From Phallusia fumigata (Eukaryota; Chordata; Ascidiacea; Phlebobranchia; Ascidiidae), in the NCBI GenBank assembly GCA_008931825.1, contig QXVZ01001034.1:186001-250000 (forward strand): a stretch of 64,000 bases of DNA, written 5' to 3'. This document shows, in pieces, positions 41,601 through 52,200 of the stretch. The first letter of the stretch is position 1. Each line of letters starts with the position of its first letter. The position numbers were made by a program, and so were the translations under genes. A model generated the notes under the pieces. It saw nothing but the letters and a program-made list of their open reading frames with translations, made no database searches and was not told the DNA's origin.

Positions 41601-43344
41601 TGATAGGTAAGCATTAGGGGTTAGAACAACTTATGTTCGTAGGGCGTTGCGGGCAAGTACCCATTAAACGCTTAAGTTAAGACAAGCCGAGTTTGTATTC
41701 AAACTCAAGTCCACTAATGCTGGCCTTATAATAAAATATCTCCTGATCAGAAAATAGTGACTTTTCGCAATTTTCAGCCTTCGCTTTACATAAAAACATC
41801 AAAGCGAAATACTAGACTTCTACAAAAACGTTTTTAATACGTTCGCGTAAGTTAAACAATCTGACGCCACCAACCTGTTGCAGAGCTCTGGTATCGACAA
41901 GGCAGTCCGCAAATGGTTCCAGAGCAAGCTGAATTCCAGGTAGAATGGTGGTGTCCCTGTTGATGCGATCGATGGTGTACATTGTCATCTCTAGCCACTG
42001 CGATGAAAGAAACAGCTTAATGACACTTCCGCGCATATAAAATTAATCTAAGCATAAATCAGCGATTCCCAAAGTTTATTCAAAAACAAATTTACTCGAA
42101 TTTACGTTGGCGGGGGCACGTCGGTTATACGTGGTCCTTGGTCTATTTTCCAGGGCTTGTGCCACTTGGGGGCACCAAATCGTATGCTTTTGCTTATACA
42201 GGTACTCTTCCTTTATTGGACTATTTGGACCTTTTGTTCGCGGTTTATACCAACATGTCTTACATGGTTGTTTTTTAATCAAGAGAGGGCAAAACAATTA
42301 CATGCGACGACCAGGTGCATTGGATCACAAAAGGTGACCTAAATGCAAGCGTCAACAAATAATAATCAATTTTGGCGCAAGTCGTTTTGTTTGTAGCATC
42401 CTGTGTGAAATAGGCACATTCTGCGATGTGAATAAAATACATAGTTTCGGTCGATACGCAATCATTTTGTGGTGCGTCGTTTTTCAAAACCGCTTCCTCA
42501 TAAATTAGTAATTTTCGATAACGCTTCTCGCAATTCAAAGGCCATAAAAAATTTATGACCCAAAGCACACCTTTTCGAAACATCACACCATCAATAATCC
42601 GAGACGAAAAGATTTTTGCGGCGCAAAAAAATTATTTTCCATCCCGTGATCTTGATGTCTTACTTTACAATGCCTTTTTATATTGCTTTGATTACAGCGA
42701 TACAAAACATACAATTACAGTTCCATTTACAAAACAAAAGTGACGACTTAGCTAGACCAAGAAAGACAAAATGCATCTAAACCAATCACCAGACCGGAAT
42801 CAGCTACGCAAAAACGGTATAAAGCGCAAAAAGTGAATCTATGGTTAAATAGGAATTCGGTATTGAAGTTCGCCCAGAGGTCGCTTGTAAGCATTAATGC
42901 AATATTTATGATAATTTACTTTGCATTTATCGAAATTTGAAAACAACAAAATGGAAGCCATTTTTAGTTAATTTGGTTGGGAATTACGCTGGCTTTGTAG
43001 CATGCGATTGCTTTTTAAATTACTTATTTTACACATTTTTGCACCAACACAGCCTTAAATTAAATTCATCCTCTATTGAGCTCACTAATACAGTCCGTGG
43101 TATAGTGGTGAACTTACTTAAAACATCCACAACCAAAACAAGCAAGTTATTTTATTACCTGGACGCTTGAACTGAACACCTTGGTAGTGTCGCACTTCTC
43201 ATCTTCGCCTCGATGAAATACTGTGAACAATCCACCTAACTTGATGACGAAAGTACCCGTTGATGCTGGTGACGTCGCTACTCCGCTGTCGATGACGTCA
43301 ACAGCGCTGACCAGAGCAGGGAGGATAGTTAGCAGCAAAAGCAT
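29665..43344 (-). CDS. Metabotropic glutamate receptor-like class C GPCR, 19 exons
   Basis: Exons: 43159-43344, 41875-41997, 40865-40996, 38994-39080, 38599-38674, 37489-37632, 36714-36858, 36171-36351, 35908-36069, 35378-35561, 35072-35169, 34416-34543, 33612-33866, 32926-33064, 32522-32626, 32125-32322, 31114-31288, 30451-30677, 29665-30093. Phases fit throughout, giving 1057 aa. Residues 1-15 are a signal peptide. About 31-490 is a Venus-flytrap domain ([30 protein letters not shown]). About 491-552 is a nine-Cys NCD3G domain (CCWVCVKC). About 560-835 is the 7TM region ([42 protein letters not shown]). A long Ser/Thr-rich tail follows. Amino-acid backbone contacts look kept (Ser130, Thr153, Asp173, Tyr201, Asp282). 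Where mGluR1 has Arg78, which holds the glutamate side chain, Trp63 is found. Ligand is therefore uncertain. It should signal through G proteins at the plasma membrane. Confidence 0.93.
30205..30424 (-). repeat. tRNA-derived SINE, copy 1
   Basis: On the minus strand the head reads AGATGGCCGAGTGCTTAGC (A-box-like). The body (plus strand GTTTTTGGAGTTGGTTACC, GGTCAAGCTAT, AAGCGACCGAGA) matches the copy at 49895-50140. It lies in the last intron of the receptor gene. Confidence 0.55.
30704..31025. repeat. Dispersed repeat, copy B, with a hAT-like end
   Basis: Begins CAGGCCTGCCCAATCTTCTA and GCGGGCCAC, typical of a hAT terminus. From about 30805 it is similar to 21770-21945. The opposite terminus was not found, so it is truncated. 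Confidence 0.5.
31351..31563. mobile_element. GC-rich MITE, 213 bp
   Basis: Long terminal inverted repeats: GGATTCACACCAGACGCGG at the left against CCGCGTCTGGTGTGAATCC at the right, a perfect 19-bp match, extended by TTAACGG / CGGTAACC. CpG-rich against an AT-rich background. No coding capacity. In a receptor intron. Confidence 0.8.
31575..31783 (-). repeat. tRNA-derived SINE, copy 2
   Basis: The minus-strand head contains an A box (TAGCTGAGTGG) and B box (GGTTCTAATCC). The tail (plus strand GGCTGAATGCGTCATGCTCA, then CACCTGCCTCACTG) matches the tails of the copies at 30205-30424 and 49895-50140. The middle body is missing. Confidence 0.6.
32346..32502. promoter_or_regulatory. Cluster of five TGACGTCA palindromes
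   Basis: TGACGTCA occurs at 32364, 32381, 32410, 32475 and 32495, with a further TACGTCA near 32345. All lie in one short receptor intron. The octamer is the CRE/ATF-CREB site. Whether it acts as an enhancer or reflects the window-wide excess of this word is open. Confidence 0.45.
32650..32765 (-). repeat. Foldback-type repeat family, copy 1
   Basis: Shares AGTGAATACATT, AAACGTTT and ATCGCTATTATCATCATC with related copies at 52611-52772 and 61505-61600. Only one arm is present. Confidence 0.55.
33227..33300 (-). tRNA. tRNA-like sequence, 74 nt, anticodon loop GGA
   Basis: On the minus strand it folds as a cloverleaf. The acceptor ACCTATG pairs with CCTGGGT (6 of 7). The A box is TGGCTCAGTTGG. 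The anticodon stem is CAGAC/GGCTG with loop CTGGAAA, and the T stem is GTGGG/CCCAC. The B box is GGATCGAATCC. A GGA anticodon would be serine, but the long variable arm of tRNA-Ser is absent. It may be a tRNA pseudogene or SINE-related head. It is closely similar to the split sequence at 48370-48718. Confidence 0.45.
33521..33590 (+). repeat. Degenerate tRNA-like fragment
   Basis: Contains a perfect B box (GGTTCGAATCC) preceded at the right distance by GAATGGTCTGGTGCG, a weak A box. Stems are poor. Probably a tRNA pseudogene or SINE scrap in a receptor intron. Confidence 0.4.
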
Positions 43345-46300
43345 GATTTAGCAGCATAACATTGTGTTTTGATCGGTATTGCAGCGTTATGGTGTTTCCT
43401 GGGGTCAAAACGACAAAACAAAATGATTGGTAAAAATCAAATTAAAAAAACAAGATGAAAAAAATTATAAAATCGAGAATACAAAAAGGTTCTAAAAAGA
43501 AAGGGTGTGTCAGGTTAAAACCATGCTTTAAAGCCCACAAGTATTTGGAAACAGTGATTAGTCACAAAACAACTGGCCACACGATGCAGCTCGTTTCGAC
43601 GGCATAAGTTTACAAATGCAAGCGAATCTGAGGGGTAATCGATATGATCCTTTAAAACTATGTGATTTCACACAAGCGAATAAACTTGTTTTCATTGGCA
43701 GAATTTCGGTGAATATTTGCAATGTATCATTTTACAACCCATTATTGTTACAATTCTGACAAATGACGCTAATGCTGAGAAAAATCTTAACATTCTGTCA
43801 CGGAAACGTCCATCTTTTTTTCCAGTGGCTGTGTCACAAAATAATGATTCACGTAGAAATCTTTTCCACATTGTAGCTGTTCTATAATCATCCCTCTGAC
43901 GCATCACTATAGGAATCGTCTACCTACACTGCTGAGTCATCTTTAAAATACTTCTTTTTTTAATAGTAAAGTGCTGTATGTTTATCTTATTACTCAACAA
44001 TACAGTTGGACTTCTCCAGTGCTGTCCTCCAATCGGTGCAGTACAAACCCAAACCATCGTGTTCAGATCCGTGACCCAACATATCGCCCTTTTTCGCATC
44101 TTAAACTGCCATAAGTAGGGGGCCCAGTGTAGAGTTGTAAATAACTATTTAAGTGACTAACGTAGTTACGTACAACTGTGCAGTGCACAGTGTGCACTAG
44201 ACACCAAGGCTAAAACAAAATAGCTGCTCCATAACTATGTTCGGTTCAATGGTGCCATAAAATTAACCCCACCCTTAACCTCTTTGGAACGCATACGGAT
44301 CAATCTCCCCAACGGCCATACGTCACTTAAACACATCACGCTGCTTTTAAAACTTCAGCAATGGGACTCGATCAACCACAAGATTTGCGGTGACTGACTT
44401 GCTTTCCAGGCTAAGATCCACCAATTCAGAACAGAATACAGTGCTTTAAACCACAAACACACATCTTAAAACTGCTGAGAGCCACTTAAACCACTAACTG
44501 TGTTGGCCACTAGACAAATTTTTGATTGGTTTGTTGTGAATTTAGGCGTATTCCTATGTCCTGAATAAATGAGTCAGAGCACCAGGTAAAAAGACACAAA
44601 ACACCTTTCCGTTACGTCACAGCGCCTCTGCGACAAAAGACACTTGACGCGTCACAGTGTAATTTGATAATCTCCGCGTCTAGAAACTGTTGTAAGCACT
44701 TTTTTAAAAACATTTTGGAGATTTAATGGGTGGAGATTTAATGCATTACAAAAATTCACCAGTTTTGCTAAGAGTCATTTCAAATTTTAAAATACGTTTT
44801 AGCGGAAATATTCTTCTCAAAGTTACAGTTTTAAACCTCAAACATTCAAAGAAATGTTTTTCTGAAAAACAAAACTTCTATCATTTTGATACAACGCCAG
44901 CCAAAAATCAAGCTGGTTTAATTTACTCAACAGAACAACGATTCGTTTGAAACTCCTTGACACACAAAAACAAACATGAGTTACTACACAAGAGAAAAAA
45001 GTGCAACCTATTCAATGCTTCCGTACATTCCCTAATGTAATAACTGATAAATAATGTGCACAAAAATCAAAACAAAGAATTCGCGGCAACACAGAATACC
45101 AGGAAAAACGCGGGACTTGCAAACAATTACCTTAGCGACAAGCAATAATGTCATCATGCAGCTGTCAGTGCATGTTCTGTACAAACAAATATCGTGTCAT
45201 GACTCGTGATTAGGCAATTCTGTGTAATACTGCGACTGTAAGCCAGCCTTCCTTATGCTACAAAAGCAGTTTGGGTTGTCAACAAAAGCCTAAAAGCGTC
45301 CGTTGCAAAACGCAAAACTAATCGCTTGTTGGCATTGTTGTCAAAAGTCTTCGACATTTTAAGTTTTTGGACACATACTTCTTCCGAAATAATTGGCGCT
45401 TACAATCGCCGGGCAGCCAATTGTACTTGTAAAGGGCATGTAACAACTTTTCTGCGTCAGGTACTGGTGTTGTACAACTAAAGGCACCAGTTACTGAACT
45501 ATTATAAGCTGTCTTAATTGGCCTCACAACTTCACAACTTCACGCTCTGCATCAATCAGTGTAAACCGAGCGTACCTTTGCAACGCCACAATGGGATATT
45601 GTTTACAATCGTTTTGCACGTGGTACTGTTGTAATTAATCTTACTAACTCCTTTGCACAATAACACCTAACTCGCCTCCATTTGTCCCCTGTGAAAAAAA
45701 ACGGTTGCTCGTAAAATGCTAAGCCTTTTGTTGACCCGCTAAACTTTGACAGGAGACTACAAACCACTGTTTGTTAATGAAGGAGTGGTGTCAATTGGTT
45801 TGGTATTAAATAGTTTTTTTGGTAATCACTTAATTAACTGTTCAACCTTGCAGATGAGTACAGACTATTTAGAACCTCGATTGGCTGCGGCAATCGCTTT
45901 TAGATTGAACGACTATTTACAGTTCTCAACAGTATTCACATGAAAAGGTTCTCAACAATATTCACACGAAAACATTGTGAAAACGTCTCGGTTCAAAATC
46001 TATGTAACTTGCGGTCTTGTATGCAACCAATTACCCTGTAGTACAACCTCTATTACCCACTGCACACTAATCACTTTTGCCCGGGGCAGAAATTTATGCA
46101 TGTGTGCTGATTTTTATTGCCAGCTTGTAAACTTTGCCAGCCGTGGCCTCAAAAAATCACGAACGCTGGATTGAATGACCAAAGACGTGCTGTGCTGGCA
46201 TGGTAACCGATAATAGGTAGAAAAATATGATCCTTTTCAAAACGGAGAAGAGTCAATTTGGTTTCTTTTCACCAAAACTAAATTCTAGCAGAGGCGTAAA

Positions 46301-48369
46301 ACTTTGCTTTAGATACGGTAGTTGCTCTACATTTTTAAAACACCCGGGTTCTAAACAAACTAAAGATGATGAATAGCAACAATGGGATCAACTATATGTG
46401 TCAACCCAAGGCAGAAAACAAACCTTAATAAATGCAATAACCGACCGAATCAAAATCTGCAACTCGCAAGAACATCAAGCACAGTATCACTTGCACAACC
46501 CGAAGCCCCAAGCTGCCTAATTCTTCTGGTTTGATCTTCCCCAAAATAGGCTGCCCACGCAAGTCCAGCGAAGCAAAACATTTCGCACTGTTTTGATCAC
46601 CGCCCTTCACTTCCCCTCGTGGCCCCACGTGCAACGTCGAAGCAGATAACGTCATTTAAGGGGCAAACCTCGTCTGCACGTTTTCGTGATTTTATCTTCT
46701 GCACGCTTGGGTTATGATGACGTATAGAGTTGTTTTGGCCGGGGTTTCGTTTACAAGTGGGTTACTGATACGTTCGACCCGTAGGTTATTGATAAGTTCC
46801 TAACACCTTTTTTGTCAAGGGTTAGCAACAAACTATATTTGGGGTTGGGTGTCATGTGGTCTGTAGAGTTCTATAATCCTAATCAGGAAACGTAAGAGGA
46901 AATCCTAATGGAATTTACCAATTTATAAATACAAATTAGGGGGAAAACAAACCAAAAGGAGTACATGTGACGTATAAAAGCATCCGCATTCGAGGATAAA
47001 AATACTACAGACATAATTAATGCCTAATGACCATGTATTACGTTTAGCATGGGGTCAATAAAATTTTAGTGGGAAAAAGCAGTCATTATCACGAGTTAGC
47101 AGCCCAAAAAAATTGTAATTTTGTACCGGATAACCTATTTGCAACAGCGGCACTTCACCAACTGATCTTTTACCTTGTGACAGCCATTGCAGTAACTTTG
47201 TTTCTGAAGTAATAATGGCATTGAGCTTCAATTAGCTTACCGAGCAGCATCAAAGGATTTAAACGTGGAATGTCACTGAACGAACAGTTCGCAAGGATCC
47301 GACAACTTATATGTTTTCCTAGAACACTCAACAAAGCCACGAACAGCAGGGTGTTATGAATTATGACATTTTTTTGGCAGAAGCCCAGTTGAAAGCCAAT
47401 CGTCACGCAACAAAAAAATACAATTAATTTCTCATCGAACAAGCTTTAAATCTCCATACAATTGGGGTTTTGTGAAAATGAAAGTTAGCAACAACTTTGG
47501 TTCCTTTCAGTGGGAAAATCTTTGCGTTTTCAACTACGTATAATCACGTTATCTTATATTACACTTGGTAAAGAATGCGTAGTTGAGTCACGAATAAACG
47601 ATGAAAAAATTGGAAAAAAACGTTACGAAAACGTCGATGGAATTTGGCTTAAGTGGAATTAGTTGCGAAATGCAAACAATCTGAATGGGATTCGCAAAAT
47701 ATTTTTGTGGAGGCCTAGAGGTGCTAACAACAAAACGTTTTGTGACAAAATGTCATTAAGTTACATTATATTGTATTTGGGGTAAGGGTAAAACAGCAAG
47801 CGTTTCATTTGGCCCAGCTATCTCGGAATAATATGACGTTACACATAAATGACGTAACAATGGATCATTTGCAACAAGTTTTCTCTTCAAAACTGATATG
47901 TTCCGAATTCTATCATGGTGTTTGAAAGACGTTTTTAGGACTAAACCGTTTAATGAATATCTCGTCCTAACCTAAGCTTTGTTTCAACTTGCAATCTGAG
48001 CTGTGACAAGTAGCTAGCCAAGTGCGACTCATATTCATATGACGTCAGAAGTTGCACGCCTCGGCGACAGAGGAAACACGCAATTGCGACTTGGTTTGAA
48101 TTTTCATTTAAACTTTTTAATTTCGTATTGCTTTTTATTCCAATCAAGTTTGTTTTGATTTCACCTGTTTTCATTAAGTTCTCCTGTATTTGTATTTAAC
48201 TTATGTTTTTTTTTCATGAAAGCTTCAGGGCAGATCCCAGTATCAAATAGGCGCAAGCACATAATTCACATTTAAATGCTATGGCCGATGTGGCGATCCC
48301 CTACTAGCAGCTGACATGCGCAGCATACAGCGGTGTCTGTGATTCGGTTTTCGGCAGACTCTTCGCCGT
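43345..48369. other. Intergenic region upstream of the class C receptor
   Basis: About 5 kb with no gene I can support on either strand. The best-looking frame, 46425-46655 on the minus strand, is more GC-rich than its surroundings but has no recognisable domain. The stretch next to 43344 presumably contains the receptor promoter and any 5' UTR exons. Confidence 0.4.
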
Positions 48370-48718
48370 GCATGCGTAGCTCAGTTGGTCGAGCGCCAGC
48401 CCCTGATAGGGGGCCCTTTAAAACATAAAGTATCCCATATACCGCATGTACCCATATACCGCATGTACCCATATACTGCATGTACCCATATATCGCATGT
48501 ACCCGTATAGCGCATGTAGCGCATGTACCCATATACTGCATGTAGCGCATGTACCCTTATACCACATGTAGCAGCATGGTATATATGGGGTACATGCGGT
48601 ATGTAGGATACATGCGCTACATGCAGTATATGGGATACATGCGGTACATGCGATACGTTATGTTTTAAAGGGCCCCCCGGATAGGCTCCTGTCGTGGGTT
48701 CGAATCCCACCGCAGGCT
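48370..48718 (+). pseudogene. tRNA-like gene split by a 271-bp palindromic insertion
   Basis: The left part (48370-48408) has acceptor strand GCATGCG, A box TAGCTCAGTTGG and the anticodon arm up to CCTGATA. The right part (48684-48718) has GGCTC, the T arm GTGGG/CCCAC with a perfect B box GGTTCGAATCC, and CGCAGGC. Together they are 74 nt and make a near-complete cloverleaf (acceptor 6 of 7). The two parts are separated by a palindromic element flanked by GATA on both sides. The position 33 base is C, not T, so function is doubtful even without the insert. Confidence 0.6.
48409..48679. mobile_element. Palindromic element built of tandem CATGTACCCATATACCG units
   Basis: Ends are inverted repeats GGGGGCCCTTTAAAACATAA and TTATGTTTTAAAGGGCCCCC. 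Each arm carries 16-17 bp tandem units. Left-arm units read CATGTACCCATATACNG and right-arm units are their complement, so the whole can fold back. A GATA duplication flanks it. No coding capacity. Confidence 0.75.
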
Positions 48719-49291
48719 ACATTTTTCTAGCAACGCCTTGCTGACTGGAAATGCTTGGACGGCCGACCATGATACGCTATGACGCCTCTTGCAGGCCTGG
48801 CGTACTATGTTTTTTTTTCATTTGCTTTTTTTTCAACTTCGATCTAACCTGACTACTTTATTATCTCAATGCTAAGACTTGTTGCTTCAATTAATTTGCG
48901 TTTCGATGTAATAAGTAATTTGAAATCATAATATTCGCGGAAGGCACTCGGTCACCATAGTAACCTTATGCGCGCATGTTATAAGAGCTTTACAAAATGT
49001 GTGTGTAAATAGGCGATGACGACCATGCAAGATGCACAGTGGAAGGTTTTATTATTTTGCCAAAAGCAGTAGTCCTGTCATGGATAAGACAGTGTCCAAT
49101 TTTGAAAAATGGTTTTTCGAACATTGTCTAGTATAAATATATTGGGGAAAATAAGATATATTGCGGAAAAAAAATATATTGCGGAAAATAAATTTTGTAC
49201 CACCACACTGCGCTCACATACAAAGTTTTTACCGAAAAAACGCTTACTGCAGAAATAGGTGTCACGAAACGCGTCACGTGTACCACACGCC
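48719..49291. other. Spacer downstream of the SMPD3-like gene
   Basis: Nothing recognisable apart from AT-rich sequence with two AAATATATTGCGGAAAA repeats near 49160-49190. It probably includes the 3' untranslated region of the minus-strand gene that ends at 49292. Confidence 0.35.
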
Positions 49292-52200
49292 TCATGAGGA
49301 CGTCCGCTCACATGAAAACATCATGCCGACCGGGATGTGATCGCTCATGGTGGCAAGTCCCGTGAAAAACTTGAAATCTTTTACGTCCTAGACGGAACAT
49401 ACAGGTTTTTCGTCAGTCGAAATTTAGAAATAACCAAAATAGTTTTGAGGTAATCAGCATTAGCGTTGCACGAGCATGTTCTAGGAGTTTTCATAAGGAC
49501 AAATCTGTGCCCACCATGTTAAATATGGTTTCTCTTTTAAAGGAAGTTTTTACAGGAGGACGCTAGCCAAAGGCCATGTTACGGAAGTTTACCAGTCCAG
49601 CAAACGTTTTTTTTCCGTTTTTAGGTGCCATCCTTCTGATCTTGACACCACCAGCCAATGTCAAAACGTCAATTGGCGAGGTGTAACCATAATGCGGTTA
49701 ACAACGACAGCTTCGCGATTGAAGTTTGCACATTGCAACTTGACAACAGGGGGAATCCGAGAGGTGAGGGCAAATCAAACAACGCTAAAAATATTTCGCA
49801 CCGCCAACATGAAGTTTCTTTTTTTGTTTTTTTGCCGCTCACGGAATGATTTACCAAACAAAGCCTTGCGTGTCGAGGCCTCTGCCACATCGTTGTGCGG
49901 AACAACGCCTACGTGCGTTATGATTACAATAGAAACACCTGCATCACTGCAGTTCTGTTGTTTCACATTTTTATTTGATTGTTTCGGCTTTTTGAAGTTG
50001 GTGATTGTCACTTGGGTCAAGCCATTGGTTTCACTGGGTTGCACTAATGCCAAGTTTCTTGCGGAAGCGACCGAGGCAGGATTAGAACCCAAAACCTTTC
50101 GAGGAAAAGGCAACCACTGGGCCATCTTGGTGTGTCAATCACTTTTGGTATGAATCAGAGACCGCACAATTCTGTCCAGGATTCACTTGGCTGCGACACT
50201 CGATAAGCGCCGTAGCAAAAATTAACAAATTTCATCAAATCGCTATTTAAACTTACCAGCTGCACGTCTTGACATGGTTTGTAAAGTATGTAGTCGATCC
50301 GCCGCTTGCCGTCCCCGTTCCTTGTAAGAGTTGATTTGTGAGCCATCGTCGATGCGACGTACTGGTGACGCTCCAACTCAGATACCAACATTCTGAAACA
50401 AAATTTGACTGAACTTTAAATTTGTGTTCCTAAACAGCTGCGCTTCCCATAATTGTTAGTTAGGTGCCAAGTTAAAAAAATGAGGAAAGTAGAATTCAAA
50501 AAGTGAGTGTGTTTGATACAATACCCCACTCATGTTAGCATTGTGGGTAAACCCCTTGGTTAGGACAAGGTATAGTCAGCCATGGAGAAGCTCAAGTGAA
50601 ATTAACACAGGGTTTAAAAATTACTATTTGTTTTAAAGCGACAACAGCAAAACCTCAGCAAATTGGCTAAAAGACGATTTGTGCACAAATATTTTATCTT
50701 TTTGAAAAAACAGTTGTTTTTGCCTAAAAGAGAGTTTCTGTCAGAACATTTGACTGTTCCTTCTCAGCCTTACGCAATAAATCTCACCTCTGCAGACCCT
50801 GCGGGGTGCAAACTGGGTCGTTGTGAATCATTTTCTGGTTCAGTTCAGTTCCAATGACCCAACTATGCTGGTTGCCACTCGATGCATCAATGCAAGGATC
50901 ACTACGGTAAACAGCAAAATACCGTCAACAAACTGATTAACAGCAAAATTATTCTTTACATCAAAATATAGAACTCTTAAACATATATAAACATTTCATG
51001 TATGTTTGCTCGTATCCTACAGCAAAATGCGTCCATTTTTCAACCAAAAGTTTGGAACCAGAAGCATCCAGCAAAAAAAAGATTGCAAAATCAAGTTTTA
51101 TAAAGGCCACAATTATTTTTAAATTACTTTTATGATTGTATCTGATTGTTTATAACCTGCAGACACATTTTTGAATCAAATATTACAAGAACAAATGTGG
51201 GGTGCTGCACAGTCTGGATGAAAAACCTACACAAAGTTATGAAGGAAGTGGCAATGCTGTTCTCGACTGTCATAGTGGGAAACTCTGTCGAAGTTGAAAT
51301 CACCAGTGATGATGTTGAACACAATGACTTCTTTAGATGTTTTTGTCCTTGTTTTTGACCTAAAAAAATTTAATCATAATTTTAGTTTTTTTTTGTTATT
51401 TAGGCTGATGGCAGAAACCTGAGGTTGAGTTATAGGTAGGCTTCCATGCGTCCCGATTTAGCCGGGACTGTCCCATTATAAACACCTTGTCCCAGCGTCC
51501 CGCCCGGTCAGCCAAAATGTCCCGGTTTTTGTTTAGCCGTTTACCATAATCTGGTGTGGTTAATTGACCTACATCCTCATTAATAACATGTATTATCGCG
51601 TCCTCGTTTGGTCTTATTTCATGTCACTTTGACATAATTGGCATTGTTGCATTACAAAACGAACGTGGGTTGATTGTCCCAGGATTCACTGGGCAACTGT
51701 ACTTTCACAGGCAAAGTGGTTTGCTAGGTATGCAGTGCTGCAAGTATGAAAATCTGCTAACACCAAAACACCAGAAAGAAAATGAAAGTTAACGAATGAC
51801 CTTAAAATACACCATCTGCAAATAAAAAAATTATTGGTAAATTTCAGTGCCAATAATTCTTAATTGCCTGGTTGGTTTGAAAAGCGTCCCGGTNTGATTG
51901 TCCCAGGATTCACTGGGCAACTGTACTTTCACAGGCAAAGTGGTTTGCTAGGTATGCAGTGCTGCAAGTATGAAAATCTGCTAACACCAAAACACCAGAA
52001 AGAAAATGAAAGTTAACGAATGACCTTAAAATACACCATCTGCAAATAAAAAAATTATTGGTAAATTTCAGTGCCAATAATTCTTAATTGCCTGGTTGGT
52101 TTGAAAAGCGTCCCGGTTTTGAGATGTGAAATAATGGTAAGCCTAATTATAGGTGCTGCATGACAAATACTGTTCAGACTTTTTTAACCATTTAAACATG

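Noticed and set aside
46425-46655. 76-codon minus-strand frame, more GC-rich than its surroundings
   Set aside because: No recognisable motif and no linkable neighbouring exon; cannot be told from chance.
48430-48660. Regular short repeats resembling a CRISPR array
   Set aside because: Units are contiguous without unique spacers and mirrored in two arms; this is an animal genome.
49692-50153. 153-codon plus-strand open frame
   Set aside because: It runs through a tRNA-derived SINE in an intron of the opposite-strand SMPD3-like gene.
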